This document shows, piece after piece, positions 8,072 through 18,679 of a DNA stretch of 64,000 nt (position 1 is its first letter; the number at the start of each line of letters is the position of its first letter). The translations under genes were made by a program, and so were the position numbers. The stretch comes from Halalkalibacter sp. APA_J-10(15) (lineage in GTDB: Bacteria; Bacillota; Bacilli; Bacillales; Bacillaceae_D), in contig NZ_JALKEV010000005.1 in NCBI RefSeq assembly GCF_023017105.1, positions 204,506 through 268,505 on the forward strand, given 5' to 3'. The notes beneath the pieces were generated by a model. That model was given only the letters and a program-made list of their open reading frames with translations, did not search any database and had not been told where the DNA came from.

Positions 8072-9010
8072 ATGAATAATGAGATAAAATTAAAAATAGA
8101 GCAACACGAGACGATCATTCTTCACCGTCATGTTCGTCCTGATCCAGATGCAATTGGAGCGCAGTTAGGATTGAAAAAGGCGATTCAAAATCAATACCCA
8201 AAAAAGAACGTTTATGCAGTAGGTGAAGAAGAAGAGTCGTTACGCTTTTTAGGTGAGATGGATAAAGTGGAGGATGACATTTACGAAGGTGCTGCTGTCA
8301 TCGTTTGTGATACCGCGAATGTTGAACGTATTTCTGACTCGAGGTTTAAGAAAGGCTCCTATTTAATAAAAATAGACCATCACCCTAATGACGAGCCTTA
8401 TGGTGATGTATATTGGGTCGATCCAACGTACAGCTCAACTTGTGAGATGATTGTTGAATGGATGCTTCAGTACAATTGGGAGTTTGATCAAGAGATAGCG
8501 GAATCACTATATGCTGGGATTGTTGGTGATACGGGGAGGTTTCGTTTTGATAATACAACACCAGATACGTTACGAAGAACGAGTGTCTTGCTCGAGTATC
8601 CTTTTGATCGGAATGAGTTCTATTCACAGCTACATAAGAAAGATCTACGAATGCTCCGTCTAGAAGGGTATATTTTGCAAAACTTTAAAGTGATCGAAGG
8701 CTGTGTTGGTGCGATGTATTTAACAAAAGACATTCTGGATTCATTTGAGGTCACGTCAAATGAATCTTCACAGTTTGTTAATCTATTCTCGGATGTAGAA
8801 GGCTTAAAAACATGGGTTTTCTTTGTTGAAGAAGAGGATCGAATTAGAGTGAGGTTAAGATCAAAGGGACCGACGATTAATGATATTGCAGTTGAATATC
8901 ATGGTGGAGGGCATCCAAAAGCTTCTGGGGCAACAGCATTTTCATGGGATGAAACGGATGATATTATAGAAAAGCTTATTCGTGTTAGTAAAACAGGTGC
9001 CGAGAAGTAG
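8072..9010 (+). CDS. nrnA: Oligoribonuclease / pAp phosphatase NrnA
   Basis: Degrades short RNA oligomers to mononucleotides and removes the 3' phosphate from pAp, a sulfur-assimilation by-product. The 312-residue protein has the DHH phosphoesterase motifs: HVRPDPDAIGAQ (about 20-31), VCDTAN and DHHPND (about 101-106), plus the C-terminal DHHA1 motif GGGHPKASGA (about 277-286). B. subtilis YtqI is the counterpart. Start ATG 8072 follows GAGGAGAGGAG. The stop codon lies inside a hairpin shared with convergent ytrI. Confidence 0.94.
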   Translation: MNNEIKLKIEQHETIILHRHVRPDPDAIGAQLGLKKAIQNQYPKKNVYAVGEEEESLRFLGEMDKVEDDIYEGAAVIVCDTANVERISDSRFKKGSYLIKIDHHPNDEPYGDVYWVDPTYSSTCEMIVEWMLQYNWEFDQEIAESLYAGIVGDTGRFRFDNTTPDTLRRTSVLLEYPFDRNEFYSQLHKKDLRMLRLEGYILQNFKVIEGCVGAMYLTKDILDSFEVTSNESSQFVNLFSDVEGLKTWVFFVEEEDRIRVRLRSKGPTINDIAVEYHGGGHPKASGATAFSWDETDDIIEKLIRVSKTGAEK

Positions 9011-9041
9011 CTCGTGATTTCGAAGTGGTCATGAGCTACTT
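9005..9041. terminator. Shared two-way terminator of nrnA and ytrI
   Basis: AAGTAGCTCGTGA (9005-9017) pairs with TCATGAGCTACTT (9029-9041) with one G-U. The stop codon of nrnA (9008-9010) lies in the left arm and that of ytrI (9029-9031) in the right arm. Confidence 0.65.
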
Positions 9042-9538
9042 GCTGGTATAATTGCAAGTTCAATTCTTAGCGTCGTGAAAAGGTAAATTTCTTGCACATC
9101 AACCTGGAATTCATTATCGTCAACGTTAAATACTTTATTTTCAAGGGCACGAATCATTAAATCCTTCATACTCGCAACAGTTTCAATGTCTTCTCGTTCT
9201 AAATGTTGGAGTTCTTCAATAATTTGTGTGCGTAACTCTAATTGTGTTAATTGGTTCAAGCGTAATCGACGGGCATTACTTAACTCAACCTCAATTGATT
9301 GAATCGTCAATTTCTTTTGATTCTCTTCATTCAATTTGGTTTGCTCACTATTTAGCTCAGCAATTCGGGCTTCTAATGTGATAATCGTCGAGCGTTGTTC
9401 GGAAAGCTGGATCATTAATGCATTATAAAGTTGTCCATATTGAAATAGAAAAAAAAACCACCCACAAAGGACACCGATTATGAATCCAGCGAGAAAACGT
9501 TGAAATGTGGTACGTTTATACAACGGTGGGATTCTCAT
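9029..9538 (-). CDS. ytrI: Sporulation membrane protein YtrI
   Basis: A 169-residue bitopic protein: a short basic N-terminus starting MRIPPLYKRTTFQRF, one membrane segment (about residues 17-35), then a long coiled-coil region (about 45-115) and a small C-terminal beta domain. B. subtilis YtrI begins almost identically and is required for efficient sporulation in the SigE-controlled mother cell. Start ATG 9538 gives a four-base ATGA overlap with the stop of ytrH, so the pair is translationally coupled; the longer open frame to 9598 is not family-like. Confidence 0.85.
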   Translation of the reverse strand: MRIPPLYKRTTFQRFLAGFIIGVLCGWFFFLFQYGQLYNALMIQLSEQRSTIITLEARIAELNSEQTKLNEENQKKLTIQSIEVELSNARRLRLNQLTQLELRTQIIEELQHLEREDIETVASMKDLMIRALENKVFNVDDNEFQVDVQEIYLFTTLRIELAIIPASSS

Positions 9539-9882
9539 GAGGAAACAGACTCCCCAACAAGCCATTGAATCACGGTTATACCTGTTTGAGCTCCGCATAA
9601 TGCAGCAAAGATCATGAGGCCTGTTTTGACTATATCATCATGAATTCCTTCAAATAGCCCTCTCTCTATACTTGAAATAGCGTCAAATGTACCGCCTATA
9701 GCTGCAACAATAGCCCAGATTTTTAAGTTCCCTGCAAGATTATGAATGACAGAGAGTGGTGGCTTACCAATTAAGAATGCGCCGATTCCTCCAATTAGTG
9801 CACCACCGATAATGACACCAAAGGCAACGAAAAAATCAATAATTAACGTAGCGAGAAGCTCACGATTTAGCAAATGGCTCAT
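9535..9882 (-). CDS. ytrH: Sporulation protein YtrH
   Basis: A 115-residue integral membrane protein with three hydrophobic segments (about residues 10-40, 60-76 and 90-110). FFVAFGVIIGGALIG and KIWAIVAAIGGTFDA match B. subtilis YtrH closely. YtrH works with YtrI in spore formation. The start is placed at ATG 9882; AGAAAGG lies directly against it, so TTG 9873, better spaced behind AAGGATGAG, is a real alternative. First gene of the leftward ytrHI pair; divergent from dnaE. I could not identify a convincing SigE promoter. Confidence 0.85.
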   Translation of the reverse strand: MSHLLNRELLATLIIDFFVAFGVIIGGALIGGIGAFLIGKPPLSVIHNLAGNLKIWAIVAAIGGTFDAISSIERGLFEGIHDDIVKTGLMIFAALCGAQTGITVIQWLVGESVSS

Positions 9883-10060
9883 CCTTTCTACATAAATGAT
9901 TCTAAACAAAGAAAAATTTGCTGAAGGTATGTGTTAAATGAGACTGTGTTCATGTGTTCAACGTAGTAGCTTTTCTATTCTGCTGGCAAAGCTTATTTCT
10001 ATATATAGTCAGATTGAATGAAAGTTATGACAAGCATTCAATAGAGGGGGAGGATGAACA

Positions 10061-13000
10061 ATGGAAGTTGTACCGATTCACGTATTAAGTGAATATAGTC
10101 TTCTTTCTTCAACAAATCGAATTGAAGAGCTTATACAGCATGCTCACGTATTAGGCTATAAACAGCTAGCATTAACAGATAAAAATGTTTTGTATGGTGC
10201 TGTTCCCTTCTATCAAGCATGTAAAAAACGAGGAATTAAACCAATTATCGGACTGGACATATCGGTTCAAGTTCAAGCTGATTCGGTTCAAAATATGAGA
10301 TTATATGCGAAAAACAATGAGGGCTATAAGCAATTAATGCTTCTTTCTTCAAGGTGGCATCATAAAGAAAGAGAGGATCGCTTCTTAACTAAAGAAGAGA
10401 TCACAAGCTCCATGGAGAATGTGGTCATCGTCATACCTTTTGAGTATGGTCCAATCACTAATACTGTTCGAAATGGTGATTGGAATAAGGCGATGATTTG
10501 GTTAGAGGAATGGATTCCTAAACGAGCGATTAGTCATACATTTATTGAGATCCATTCTAATGAAGGGCAAAATGATCAATATCTTGAACATTTACAGAAA
10601 ATTTCAGATCAAACAGGAATCCGTTTAATAGCTGCACAGCCTTGTCACTATTTAAAGAAATCTGATGTCAATGCGTATCATGTGTTACGAGCGATTCGAG
10701 ATGGGAAAAAACTAGAGGAAACAGAGCTACTCACGCAAGAACGCCATTATTATTTAAAGGATCCTAGTGAAATGGCGGCAGACTTTCGGGGCTGGGAGAA
10801 AGCTTTAGAAAACACATCTCAGCTAGCTGAGATGTGTAATGTCGAGATAGAGTTGAATAAGATTCAATTACCAACCTATCCAACAGATCGTATAAGCGCA
10901 GATGAACAGCTAGAGGAGCTTTGTTTGCAAGGATGTAAGCAACGTTATGAGTATGTAACAGCAGCAATAGAACAACGATTAAAAAAAGAACTTACCGTTA
11001 TTTATGAGATGGGATATAGCGATTACTTTTTAATCGTTTGGGATTTCATGCGCTATGCAAAAGAAAACGGGATGATGACAGGTCCTGGTCGGGGATCAGC
11101 AGCAGGCTCGCTTGTCGCATATCTATTAGAGATTACAGATGTTGACCCGCTTCAATACGACTTATTGTTCGAACGATTCTTGAACCCAGAGCGGGTTTCA
11201 ATGCCAGATATTGATATTGACTTTCCCGATCATCGGCGTGATGAGGTTATTGAATATGTACAAAAAAAATATGGACGTGATCGTGTGGCACATATTTTAA
11301 CATTTGGGACGCTTGCGGCTCGTGCGGTCATACGTGATGTCGCTAAAGTATTAGGTGTACAAGCTTATATGATGAATCAGCTATTGAAAGAAATACCAGT
11401 ATCACCAGGGATGACATTGGACAAAGCGTGGGAAAGTAGTGAGAAATTAAAGTCACTGCTTGCAGAGTCGGTGGAGGCGAAGCGATTATGGGAAATTGCT
11501 ACACAGTTAGAAGGACTGCCCAGACATACGTCTACTCATGCTGCTGGTGTTGTCATAAGCGCTGAGCCACTTACAAATGTACTTGCTCTTCAAGCTGGTA
11601 CAACGAATGTTTCTTTAACCCAAGCAACGATGGATGTAGTTGAGCAATTAGGTTTGTTGAAGTTTGATTTTTTGGGACTTCGTAATTTAACATTACTTGA
11701 ACGTATTGTCTATTATATTGAACAACAAACAGGAACATGGCTTGATGTCGAGCGAATTCCATTAAATGACCGAAAAACCTTTCAACTATTAAGTGATGCT
11801 GATACAACGGGGGTTTTTCAGTTAGAATCAAATGGCATGAGACGGGTATTATCATCGCTGCAGCCAACTGAATTTGAAGATATTGTTGCTGTTAATGCTT
11901 TGTATCGACCGGGACCAATGGAATATATACAAACGTATATAAAAAGAAAATATAAGCAAGAAGAGGTTACGTACCCACATTCAGATGTAAAGCCGTTACT
12001 CGAACAGACATATGGTGTTCTTATCTATCAGGAACAAATTATGCAAATGGCATCAATATTAGCAGGCTTTTCACTAGCGGAAGCGGATCTACTTAGAAGG
12101 GCGATTAGTAAAAAGAAGAAGAATGATTTAGAAGAACAACGAATAACGTTTATTCAAGGGGCAGTAAGAAAGGGTTATTCAGAAGATGTAGCGGCAAATG
12201 TATTCAGCTTAATTGAACGTTTTGCTGATTATGGATTTAATAGAAGTCATGCTGTAGCCTATAGTTTAATTAGCTACCGTCTTGCTTATTTGAAAGCACA
12301 TTACCCGTTACCTTTCTATACAGCTCTATTGTCTTCAGCTTGGAATCAACAAGATAAATTGTATAGCTTCATTCAGGAAAGCAGGGAAAAAGGTTTAGAC
12401 ATACGTCCACCATCTTTGTTAAAAAGTGAGTGGTTATTTTCAATCGAAGAGCAATCGATTCGATTTGGTTTATTACCGATTTCTCATATTGGTGTTCAAG
12501 CTGCTAAAGAGATTATGACTATTCGAAATAAAAAGAAGATAAACGATTTGTTTCAATTGACGATTGAGCTTTATCCAAGCTTGTCCAAGAAGGCGCTTGA
12601 ATCTTTAATAAAAGCTGGCGCCTTGGATTATATGGATGAAGATCGTGCCGTATTACTCGCTTCGGTAGATGATTCAATTGAATTTGCTCAGAATGTGAAG
12701 GAATTTCAAGAAGAGACAGAAGGGCTGTTTACATTAGATATGGAAGCTCCACTCTACCAACAGGTAGAACCATTTACAGAGCATGAACGATTGGAATTTG
12801 AAAAGGAAGTGCTCGGCTTCTATTTATCTGGACACCCGTTAGAGAAGTATGGTGAGAAACTCGCTTCTATTGGTCGAGTGACAATTATAGAAGCGTTCAC
12901 GAAAGTAGGCTCTGTTATTCTAGCAGGGAAGGTTGAATCGATTAAGCGAATTCGGACAAAAAAGGGCGATGCTATGGCATTTGCTTCTGTTGTTGATGAA

Positions 13001-13396
13001 ACAGGAACAATCAATGCAACCTTCTTTCCGCTTGTTTGGTCAAAAGTGCGTGATTTACTAATAGAAGGAGAGATGTACGTACTAGAAGGCAGAACAGACT
13101 TTTCTCAGCAACGAAAATCACTTGTGGTGGAACGACTTTATTCTGTCACTACATTGAAGGAGAAAGCGAGTCAGCGACTTTATTTACGAATTATGAATGA
13201 CACTGATCCAGAACGGTTAAACCAGTTAAAAAGGATTATGCAACAATATCCCGGAGACATCCCGATTATTTTGTATTATGAAAAAACAAATCAAACAAAA
13301 TATTTGTCGAAGGAATACTTAGTAAACTCTTCAGATGCTTGTCTTCATGCTCTTTATCAACTGTTAGGTAAAGATAATGTTAAGATTCGTCCATAA
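10061..13396 (+). CDS. dnaE: DNA polymerase III alpha subunit DnaE
   Basis: The low-processivity replicative polymerase of Firmicutes that extends RNA primers on the lagging strand before PolC takes over; also used in repair. 1111 residues: an N-terminal PHP domain (about 1-240), catalytic palm with TGPGRGSAAGS (about 345) and the acidic PDIDIDFPDHRRDEV (about 380-395), thumb and fingers with GFNRSHAVAYSLISYRLAYLKAHYP split over 725-750, helix-hairpin-helix region and an OB-fold (about 945-990). Typical of short DnaE1 enzymes, with no proofreading exonuclease insert. Start ATG 10061 follows GAGGGGGAGG. Intact. Confidence 0.96.
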   Translation: MEVVPIHVLSEYSLLSSTNRIEELIQHAHVLGYKQLALTDKNVLYGAVPFYQACKKRGIKPIIGLDISVQVQADSVQNMRLYAKNNEGYKQLMLLSSRWHHKEREDRFLTKEEITSSMENVVIVIPFEYGPITNTVRNGDWNKAMIWLEEWIPKRAISHTFIEIHSNEGQNDQYLEHLQKISDQTGIRLIAAQPCHYLKKSDVNAYHVLRAIRDGKKLEETELLTQERHYYLKDPSEMAADFRGWEKALENTSQLAEMCNVEIELNKIQLPTYPTDRISADEQLEELCLQGCKQRYEYVTAAIEQRLKKELTVIYEMGYSDYFLIVWDFMRYAKENGMMTGPGRGSAAGSLVAYLLEITDVDPLQYDLLFERFLNPERVSMPDIDIDFPDHRRDEVIEYVQKKYGRDRVAHILTFGTLAARAVIRDVAKVLGVQAYMMNQLLKEIPVSPGMTLDKAWESSEKLKSLLAESVEAKRLWEIATQLEGLPRHTSTHAAGVVISAEPLTNVLALQAGTTNVSLTQATMDVVEQLGLLKFDFLGLRNLTLLERIVYYIEQQTGTWLDVERIPLNDRKTFQLLSDADTTGVFQLESNGMRRVLSSLQPTEFEDIVAVNALYRPGPMEYIQTYIKRKYKQEEVTYPHSDVKPLLEQTYGVLIYQEQIMQMASILAGFSLAEADLLRRAISKKKKNDLEEQRITFIQGAVRKGYSEDVAANVFSLIERFADYGFNRSHAVAYSLISYRLAYLKAHYPLPFYTALLSSAWNQQDKLYSFIQESREKGLDIRPPSLLKSEWLFSIEEQSIRFGLLPISHIGVQAAKEIMTIRNKKKINDLFQLTIELYPSLSKKALESLIKAGALDYMDEDRAVLLASVDDSIEFAQNVKEFQEETEGLFTLDMEAPLYQQVEPFTEHERLEFEKEVLGFYLSGHPLEKYGEKLASIGRVTIIEAFTKVGSVILAGKVESIKRIRTKKGDAMAFASVVDETGTINATFFPLVWSKVRDLLIEGEMYVLEGRTDFSQQRKSLVVERLYSVTTLKEKASQRLYLRIMNDTDPERLNQLKRIMQQYPGDIPIILYYEKTNQTKYLSKEYLVNSSDACLHALYQLLGKDNVKIRP

Positions 13397-13404
13397 TTGT
13401 TACT

Positions 13405-13432
13405 TGGCTAATGAGAAAAGTTTATATATAAT
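13405..13432 (+). promoter_or_regulatory. Promoter of malic enzyme operon
   Basis: TTGGCT (13405-13410) and TATAAT (13427-13432), 16 bases apart, precede the malic enzyme gene. Predicted start near 13439, about 12 bases before the operator-like palindrome. Confidence 0.55.
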
Positions 13433-13450
13433 TAGAGAAGTTTTTCGAGG

Positions 13451-13461
13451 TGGTCAGACCA
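13451..13461 (+). promoter_or_regulatory. Candidate FadR/GntR-type operator
   Basis: TGGTC-A-GACCA is a perfect palindrome with a single central base. TGGTN-N-NACCA sites of this kind are bound by FadR-subfamily GntR regulators such as FadR, PdhR and LldR. It lies just downstream of the predicted start site, and the second gene of the same operon encodes a FadR-type regulator. Autoregulation is inferred. Confidence 0.6.
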
Positions 13462-13495
13462 ATATGGACGATCATGAGAAAAGGAGTGTTCGCTT

Positions 13496-14737
13496 GTGAC
13501 ATCATTTAAAGATGAAGCCTTGAAAATTCATCGAAAGCACCGTGGCAAATTAGAAGCAAAAGCAAAGGTGCCAGTACAGAATGCACATGATTTAAGTTTA
13601 GTCTATTCTCCTGGTGTCGCAGATCCTTGCGAAGAAATTCATCGTAATCGAGAAAAGGTTTATGAATATACGATGAAGGGGAACTTTGTCGCAGTTGTTA
13701 GTAATGGGACAGCTGTTCTTGGTCTTGGGAATATTGGGCCTGAAGCTTCTTTACCTGTTATGGAAGGGAAAGCTGTCTTGTTTAAGTCTTTTGCTGGGGT
13801 TGATGCATTCCCATTATGTATTAAGACAAAGCAGGTTGAAGAAATTGTCATGACTGTGAAGCAGCTTGAGCCGACATTTGCTGGAATTAACTTGGAGGAT
13901 TTTGCTGCGCCGCATTGCTTTGAAGTAGAGAGGCGTTTGAAGGAAGAAATGAATATTCCTGTTTTTCATGATGACCAGCACGGAACAGCAATTGTGACAT
14001 TAGCTGGTTTACTAAATGCGTGTAAGCTGACAGGAAGAAAGCTTGAGACAGCGAAAATAATCGTCAATGGTGCTGGAGCTGCTGGTATAGCTATCATCAA
14101 GCTTTTAAGAAGTATGGGGGCTAAGCAGACGATTTTATGTGATTCGCGCGGAGCGATTTACAAAAGCCGTCAAGAGGGGATGAATAAGCAGAAGCTAGAA
14201 GTTGCAACGTTCACAAACCCTACTCAGCAAAAAGGAAAGCTTGAATCGGTCGTAAAGGACGCGGACATTTTTGTAGGTGTCTCAGTTGAAGGGGTGCTAA
14301 CAAAAGAAATGGTTCAAAGGATGAATCCGGAGCCCATTATTTTTGCAATGGCTAATCCAAACCCTGAAATTGCACCTGAAGACGCATTAGTAGCAGGTGC
14401 AAAAGTGATTGGTACAGGTCGTTCCGATTATCCGAATCAAGTTAATAATGTGCTCGCTTTTCCAGGTGTGTTTCGTGGTGCTATAGATGTACGTGCAACT
14501 GATATAAATGAAGAAATGAAGGCTGCGGCTGTTTATGCAATTGCCAACTTAATTGAAGGGGAGCTTGACTCTAATTATGTCATTCCCGCACCGTTTGATA
14601 AACGTGTGTCACCAGCTGTTGCAGCTGCTGTTGCTAAAGCAGCCATAGATAGTGGCGTGGCCACCGTCCACACTGATCCCAAAGAAGTAGCGAAGAGAAC
14701 AGCAGAAATGGCCATTATACAGCCTGATATGAACTAA
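13496..14737 (+). CDS. ytsJ: NAD(P)-dependent malic enzyme
   Basis: Oxidatively decarboxylates malate to pyruvate with NAD(P)+. The 413-residue short bacterial form has the malic N-terminal domain with GTAVLGLGNIGPEASLPVMEG (split over about 76-96), metal-binding FHDDQHGTA (about 157-165) and a Rossmann dinucleotide loop NGAGAAGIAI (about 196-205). B. subtilis YtsJ, in the same position after dnaE, is its main NADP malic enzyme. Start GTG 13496 behind AAAAGGAGTG. Co-transcribed with a GntR-family regulator starting 17 bases after the stop; a palindromic operator candidate lies upstream. Confidence 0.93.
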   Translation: MTSFKDEALKIHRKHRGKLEAKAKVPVQNAHDLSLVYSPGVADPCEEIHRNREKVYEYTMKGNFVAVVSNGTAVLGLGNIGPEASLPVMEGKAVLFKSFAGVDAFPLCIKTKQVEEIVMTVKQLEPTFAGINLEDFAAPHCFEVERRLKEEMNIPVFHDDQHGTAIVTLAGLLNACKLTGRKLETAKIIVNGAGAAGIAIIKLLRSMGAKQTILCDSRGAIYKSRQEGMNKQKLEVATFTNPTQQKGKLESVVKDADIFVGVSVEGVLTKEMVQRMNPEPIIFAMANPNPEIAPEDALVAGAKVIGTGRSDYPNQVNNVLAFPGVFRGAIDVRATDINEEMKAAAVYAIANLIEGELDSNYVIPAPFDKRVSPAVAAAVAKAAIDSGVATVHTDPKEVAKRTAEMAIIQPDMN

Positions 14738-14754
14738 ACGAGGGGCTCTTGTCG

Positions 14755-15396
14755 ATGCAGTCAAAGCGTTATTTAGAAATTATTACACAAATTCAAGGTA
14801 TCATCGAGGCTGATCAACTTTCAGAAGGAGATCGGCTTCCCTCTGAACGTGAGTTAAGTGAACGTTTAGGGGTCGCTAGATCTTCTGTTAGAGAAGCGCT
14901 GAGGGCATTAGAATTGTTAGAGTTCATTGAGACTCGTCGTGGTGAAGGAACGTTTATGAAATCAGCGAATAGCTATCGTTTAGTCGAGTTATTATTATCT
15001 TTTCTTTTAAAAAATGAAAAAGCGAAGCAGGATCTTTCAGAAACAAGAAGAATAGTTGAAATTGAAGCTTTTAAATTGGCGTGTGAACGAATGGGACAAG
15101 AGCAGATTGAAAGACTAAGTCAATTAGTAGAATCATCTGAGCAGAGAGAGAGGATGCCAAGTGATGATTACGCCTTCCATAAAGAGCTTGTTATGAATAG
15201 TCAAAATCGTCTATTAACTAACATTTGGGATTCACTTGTCCAATATAATAAAGCTGCTATGACACGAGCTGTTCAATCAATTGATCCGGTCAAGCATAGT
15301 GCTGAGCATAAACAGATCATTCACGCCTTAGTGAAGGAAGATCATGGGTTGGCTGTTAATATACTAAAGAAGCACTTAAAAAAAAGCCCTTTTTAA
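14755..15396 (+). CDS. GntR-family regulator, FadR subfamily
   Basis: A 213-residue regulator with an N-terminal winged helix-turn-helix (about residues 1-70; LPSERELSERLGVARSS is the GntR signature) and an all-helical FCD effector domain (about 85-213). FCD regulators usually sense small organic acids. The neighbouring malic enzyme and the acetyl-CoA carboxylase genes suggest control of pyruvate, malate or acyl metabolism, but the ligand cannot be read from sequence. ATG 14755 has GAGGGG nine bases upstream; TTG 14749 is in frame but too close. The likely operator is the palindrome at 13451. Confidence 0.88.
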   Translation: MQSKRYLEIITQIQGIIEADQLSEGDRLPSERELSERLGVARSSVREALRALELLEFIETRRGEGTFMKSANSYRLVELLLSFLLKNEKAKQDLSETRRIVEIEAFKLACERMGQEQIERLSQLVESSEQRERMPSDDYAFHKELVMNSQNRLLTNIWDSLVQYNKAAMTRAVQSIDPVKHSAEHKQIIHALVKEDHGLAVNILKKHLKKSPF

Positions 15397-15430
15397 TATA
15401 AATAGAATGATGAAGCAGTGAGGTGTTAAG

Positions 15431-16294
15431 ATGTTTAAAGATTTTTTGAGTAAGAAGCGTAAATATGCAACGATTCCGTCTGAACGAGCAAAGCAAGAGG
15501 TCCCCGAAGGCTTAATGACAAAATGCCCTTCATGTCGGACTATTATGTATACGAAGGAATTAAAAAAGAATTTACTTGTCTGCCATTCTTGTGGGTTTCA
15601 TCATCGAATGACAGCACCTGAGCGAATTGCTAGTTTAATGGACGAAGGGTCTTTCGTTGAGACAAATCGGGACATGCTTAGTAAGAATCCACTAGAGTTC
15701 CCAACATATGAAAAAAAATTAGAATCAGACCGCAAGAAAACGGAATTGAATGAAGCAATTGTAACAGGTCATGGTACGATCAATGGTTTACCTACTGTAA
15801 TGGCCGTAATGGATGCACGTTTTCGAATGGGAAGTATGGGTTCTGTCGTCGGTGAAAAAATTACAAGATCTGTTGAATATGCGATTGAAAAAGGAATTCC
15901 GTTTATATTATTTTCAGCTTCAGGTGGGGCAAGAATGCAAGAAGGTGTTTTAAGCTTAATGCAGATGGCTAAGACGAGCGCTGCGTTGCAGAAGCTTAAC
16001 CGACAAGGTGGATTATTTATTTCGATTATGACTCATCCTACAACAGGTGGTGTTTCAGCTAGCTTCGCTTCATTAGGTGACTACAATTTTGCTGAACCAA
16101 AAGCATTAATTGGATTTGCAGGTCGAAGAATTATTGAACAAACGATTCGACAAGAGTTACCTGAAGACTTTCAAACAGCTGAATTTTTATTAAAGCACGG
16201 TCAGCTTGATCGGGTTATTCCACGAAATGAAATGAAAGAGACATTAACGACGATTCTAGATTTACATCAAGGAGGTGGAACCAATGGCGACTAA
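15431..16294 (+). CDS. accD: Acetyl-CoA carboxylase carboxyltransferase beta
   Basis: Beta half of the carboxyltransferase that moves CO2 from carboxybiotin to acetyl-CoA, the committed step of fatty acid synthesis. The 287-residue protein has an N-terminal four-cysteine zinc ribbon (Cys 32, 35, 51, 54) and a crotonase-like core with SGGARMQEG and [13 protein letters not shown]. Start ATG 15431 with GAGGTG upstream. Its end overlaps the accA start by 11 bases, as expected for subunits of one complex. Confidence 0.97.
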   Translation: MFKDFLSKKRKYATIPSERAKQEVPEGLMTKCPSCRTIMYTKELKKNLLVCHSCGFHHRMTAPERIASLMDEGSFVETNRDMLSKNPLEFPTYEKKLESDRKKTELNEAIVTGHGTINGLPTVMAVMDARFRMGSMGSVVGEKITRSVEYAIEKGIPFILFSASGGARMQEGVLSLMQMAKTSAALQKLNRQGGLFISIMTHPTTGGVSASFASLGDYNFAEPKALIGFAGRRIIEQTIRQELPEDFQTAEFLLKHGQLDRVIPRNEMKETLTTILDLHQGGGTNGD

Positions 16295-17261
16295 TTTAGG
16301 CTTTGAGAAACCGATTGTGGAATTAAAAAATAAAATTAACGAGCTTCGTTCCTTTACAGAAGAAAAGGAAATCGATCTAACTGATGAAATAAAAAAATTA
16401 GAAAAGAGACTTCAACAGCTAGAACTAGATATTTACGGAAATTTACAGCCTTGGGAACGTGTTCAAATTGCTCGTCATAACGACCGCCCTACGACTCTTG
16501 ATTATATTGAGCACTTATTTACAGATTTTCTCGAAATGCATGGCGATCGATTATATGGCGATGATGCAGCGATTGTTGGTGGGATTGCGAAATACAAAGG
16601 GACTCCTGTAACCGTTATTGGTCACCAACGTGGTAAAGATACAAAAGAAAATATTCATCGTAATTTTGGCATGCCACACCCAGAAGGCTATCGTAAAGCG
16701 TTACGACTAATGAAACAGGCTGATAAATTTAAACGACCAATTATTTGTTTTATAGATACGAAGGGTGCTTACCCAGGGAAAGCAGCTGAAGAACGAGGAC
16801 AGAGTGAAGCGATAGCTAGGAACCTACTAGAGATGGCTGGTTTATCCGTCCCTGTTGTTTGTATTGTCATTGGAGAAGGTGGAAGTGGAGGCGCATTGGC
16901 ATTAGGTGTAGGAAATCATTTGCATATGCTTGAGAACTCGACGTATTCCGTCATTTCTCCTGAAGGTGCGGCTGCTTTATTATGGAAAGATGCCTCACTC
17001 GCTCAAAAGGCAGCAGAGACGATGAAGATCACTGCTCCTGACTTAAAAAAATTAGGTGTAATTGATGAAGTTGTACGTGAAGTCAAGGGTGGCGCGCATC
17101 GTCATACTAAAGAACAAGCAGGAGCGATTGATGAAGTGATTGAACGCTCACTTTCTGTATTGAGCCATCTTAGTGAAGATGACCTTATTGAACAACGGTA
17201 TCAAAAATACAAAAAAATTGGACAATATTCAAGTGTAACCGATACCATCCCTATAAATTAA
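16284..17261 (+). CDS. accA: Acetyl-CoA carboxylase carboxyltransferase alpha
   Basis: Alpha half of the acetyl-CoA carboxylase carboxyltransferase, paired with AccD in an alpha2-beta2 complex. 325 residues, with an N-terminal helical segment, then the crotonase-type core: [19 protein letters not shown] (about 116-134), IDTKGAYPG and [15 protein letters not shown] (about 196-210). The start is ATG 16284, six bases after GGAGGTG; an earlier in-frame GTG at 16275 lies inside that ribosome site and is rejected. A strong terminator follows, separating it from pfkA. Confidence 0.97.
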   Translation: MATNLGFEKPIVELKNKINELRSFTEEKEIDLTDEIKKLEKRLQQLELDIYGNLQPWERVQIARHNDRPTTLDYIEHLFTDFLEMHGDRLYGDDAAIVGGIAKYKGTPVTVIGHQRGKDTKENIHRNFGMPHPEGYRKALRLMKQADKFKRPIICFIDTKGAYPGKAAEERGQSEAIARNLLEMAGLSVPVVCIVIGEGGSGGALALGVGNHLHMLENSTYSVISPEGAAALLWKDASLAQKAAETMKITAPDLKKLGVIDEVVREVKGGAHRHTKEQAGAIDEVIERSLSVLSHLSEDDLIEQRYQKYKKIGQYSSVTDTIPIN

Positions 17262-17299
17262 AGAAAAACTACACCCTATCGTGAGGGTGTAGTTTTTCT
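17262..17299 (+). terminator. Terminator after accA
   Basis: A perfect 16-base stem (17262-17277 with 17284-17299) around a six-base loop, rich in A on the 5' arm and T on the 3' arm, so it works on both strands. Confidence 0.9.
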
Positions 17300-17519
17300 A
17301 ATTGGTAGGTTCTGTATTGTATTTATGCAACGAAAGTGTTATTTTTAAGAACGGGATACGTTTGAGCTTCCTGCTTCATGTCAATAGTAATATTGAACCG
17401 ATCTGTTTTTATAACGAATAAAATGATATGATTTTGTTAAGTTATCGTGTAATAAAATTGAGGGTAAAAGTACACAAGCAAGAAGCTTTGTGGAACTTTT
17501 CGCAATATATGATGATTGA

Positions 17520-18500
<981 letters not shown>

Positions 18501-18639
18501 AGAGCATACAATGGGGCCGTTTGCTACGTGTTTTGTGGCGAGATAAGCGCTCACCACAAGACTATTAAAAGATGTAGCGATGACACTCATTACTTCGAGG
18601 CCATTCAAAAAGGAAAAACCGTCCTTTTTGAACCACCTC
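18501..18639 (+). mobile_element. MITE-like repeat, copy A
   Basis: Begins AGAGCATAC directly after the pfkA stop and ends CTTTTTGAACCACCTC. It shares the internal sequence CTCACCACAAGACT-TTAAAA-GATGTAGCGA and CCATTCAAAAAGG with copies at 27789, 61372 (inverted) and, in part, 36709 (inverted). No ORF. It separates pfkA from pyk, which are usually close. Confidence 0.7.
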
Positions 18640-18679
18640 ATAAAAATAAAAAATAGGAATAAGATAATGGGAGGCAATT

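Noticed and set aside
9880-9960. SigE promoter before ytrH
   Set aside because: CATACC-like sequence exists but no -35 match at the right distance.
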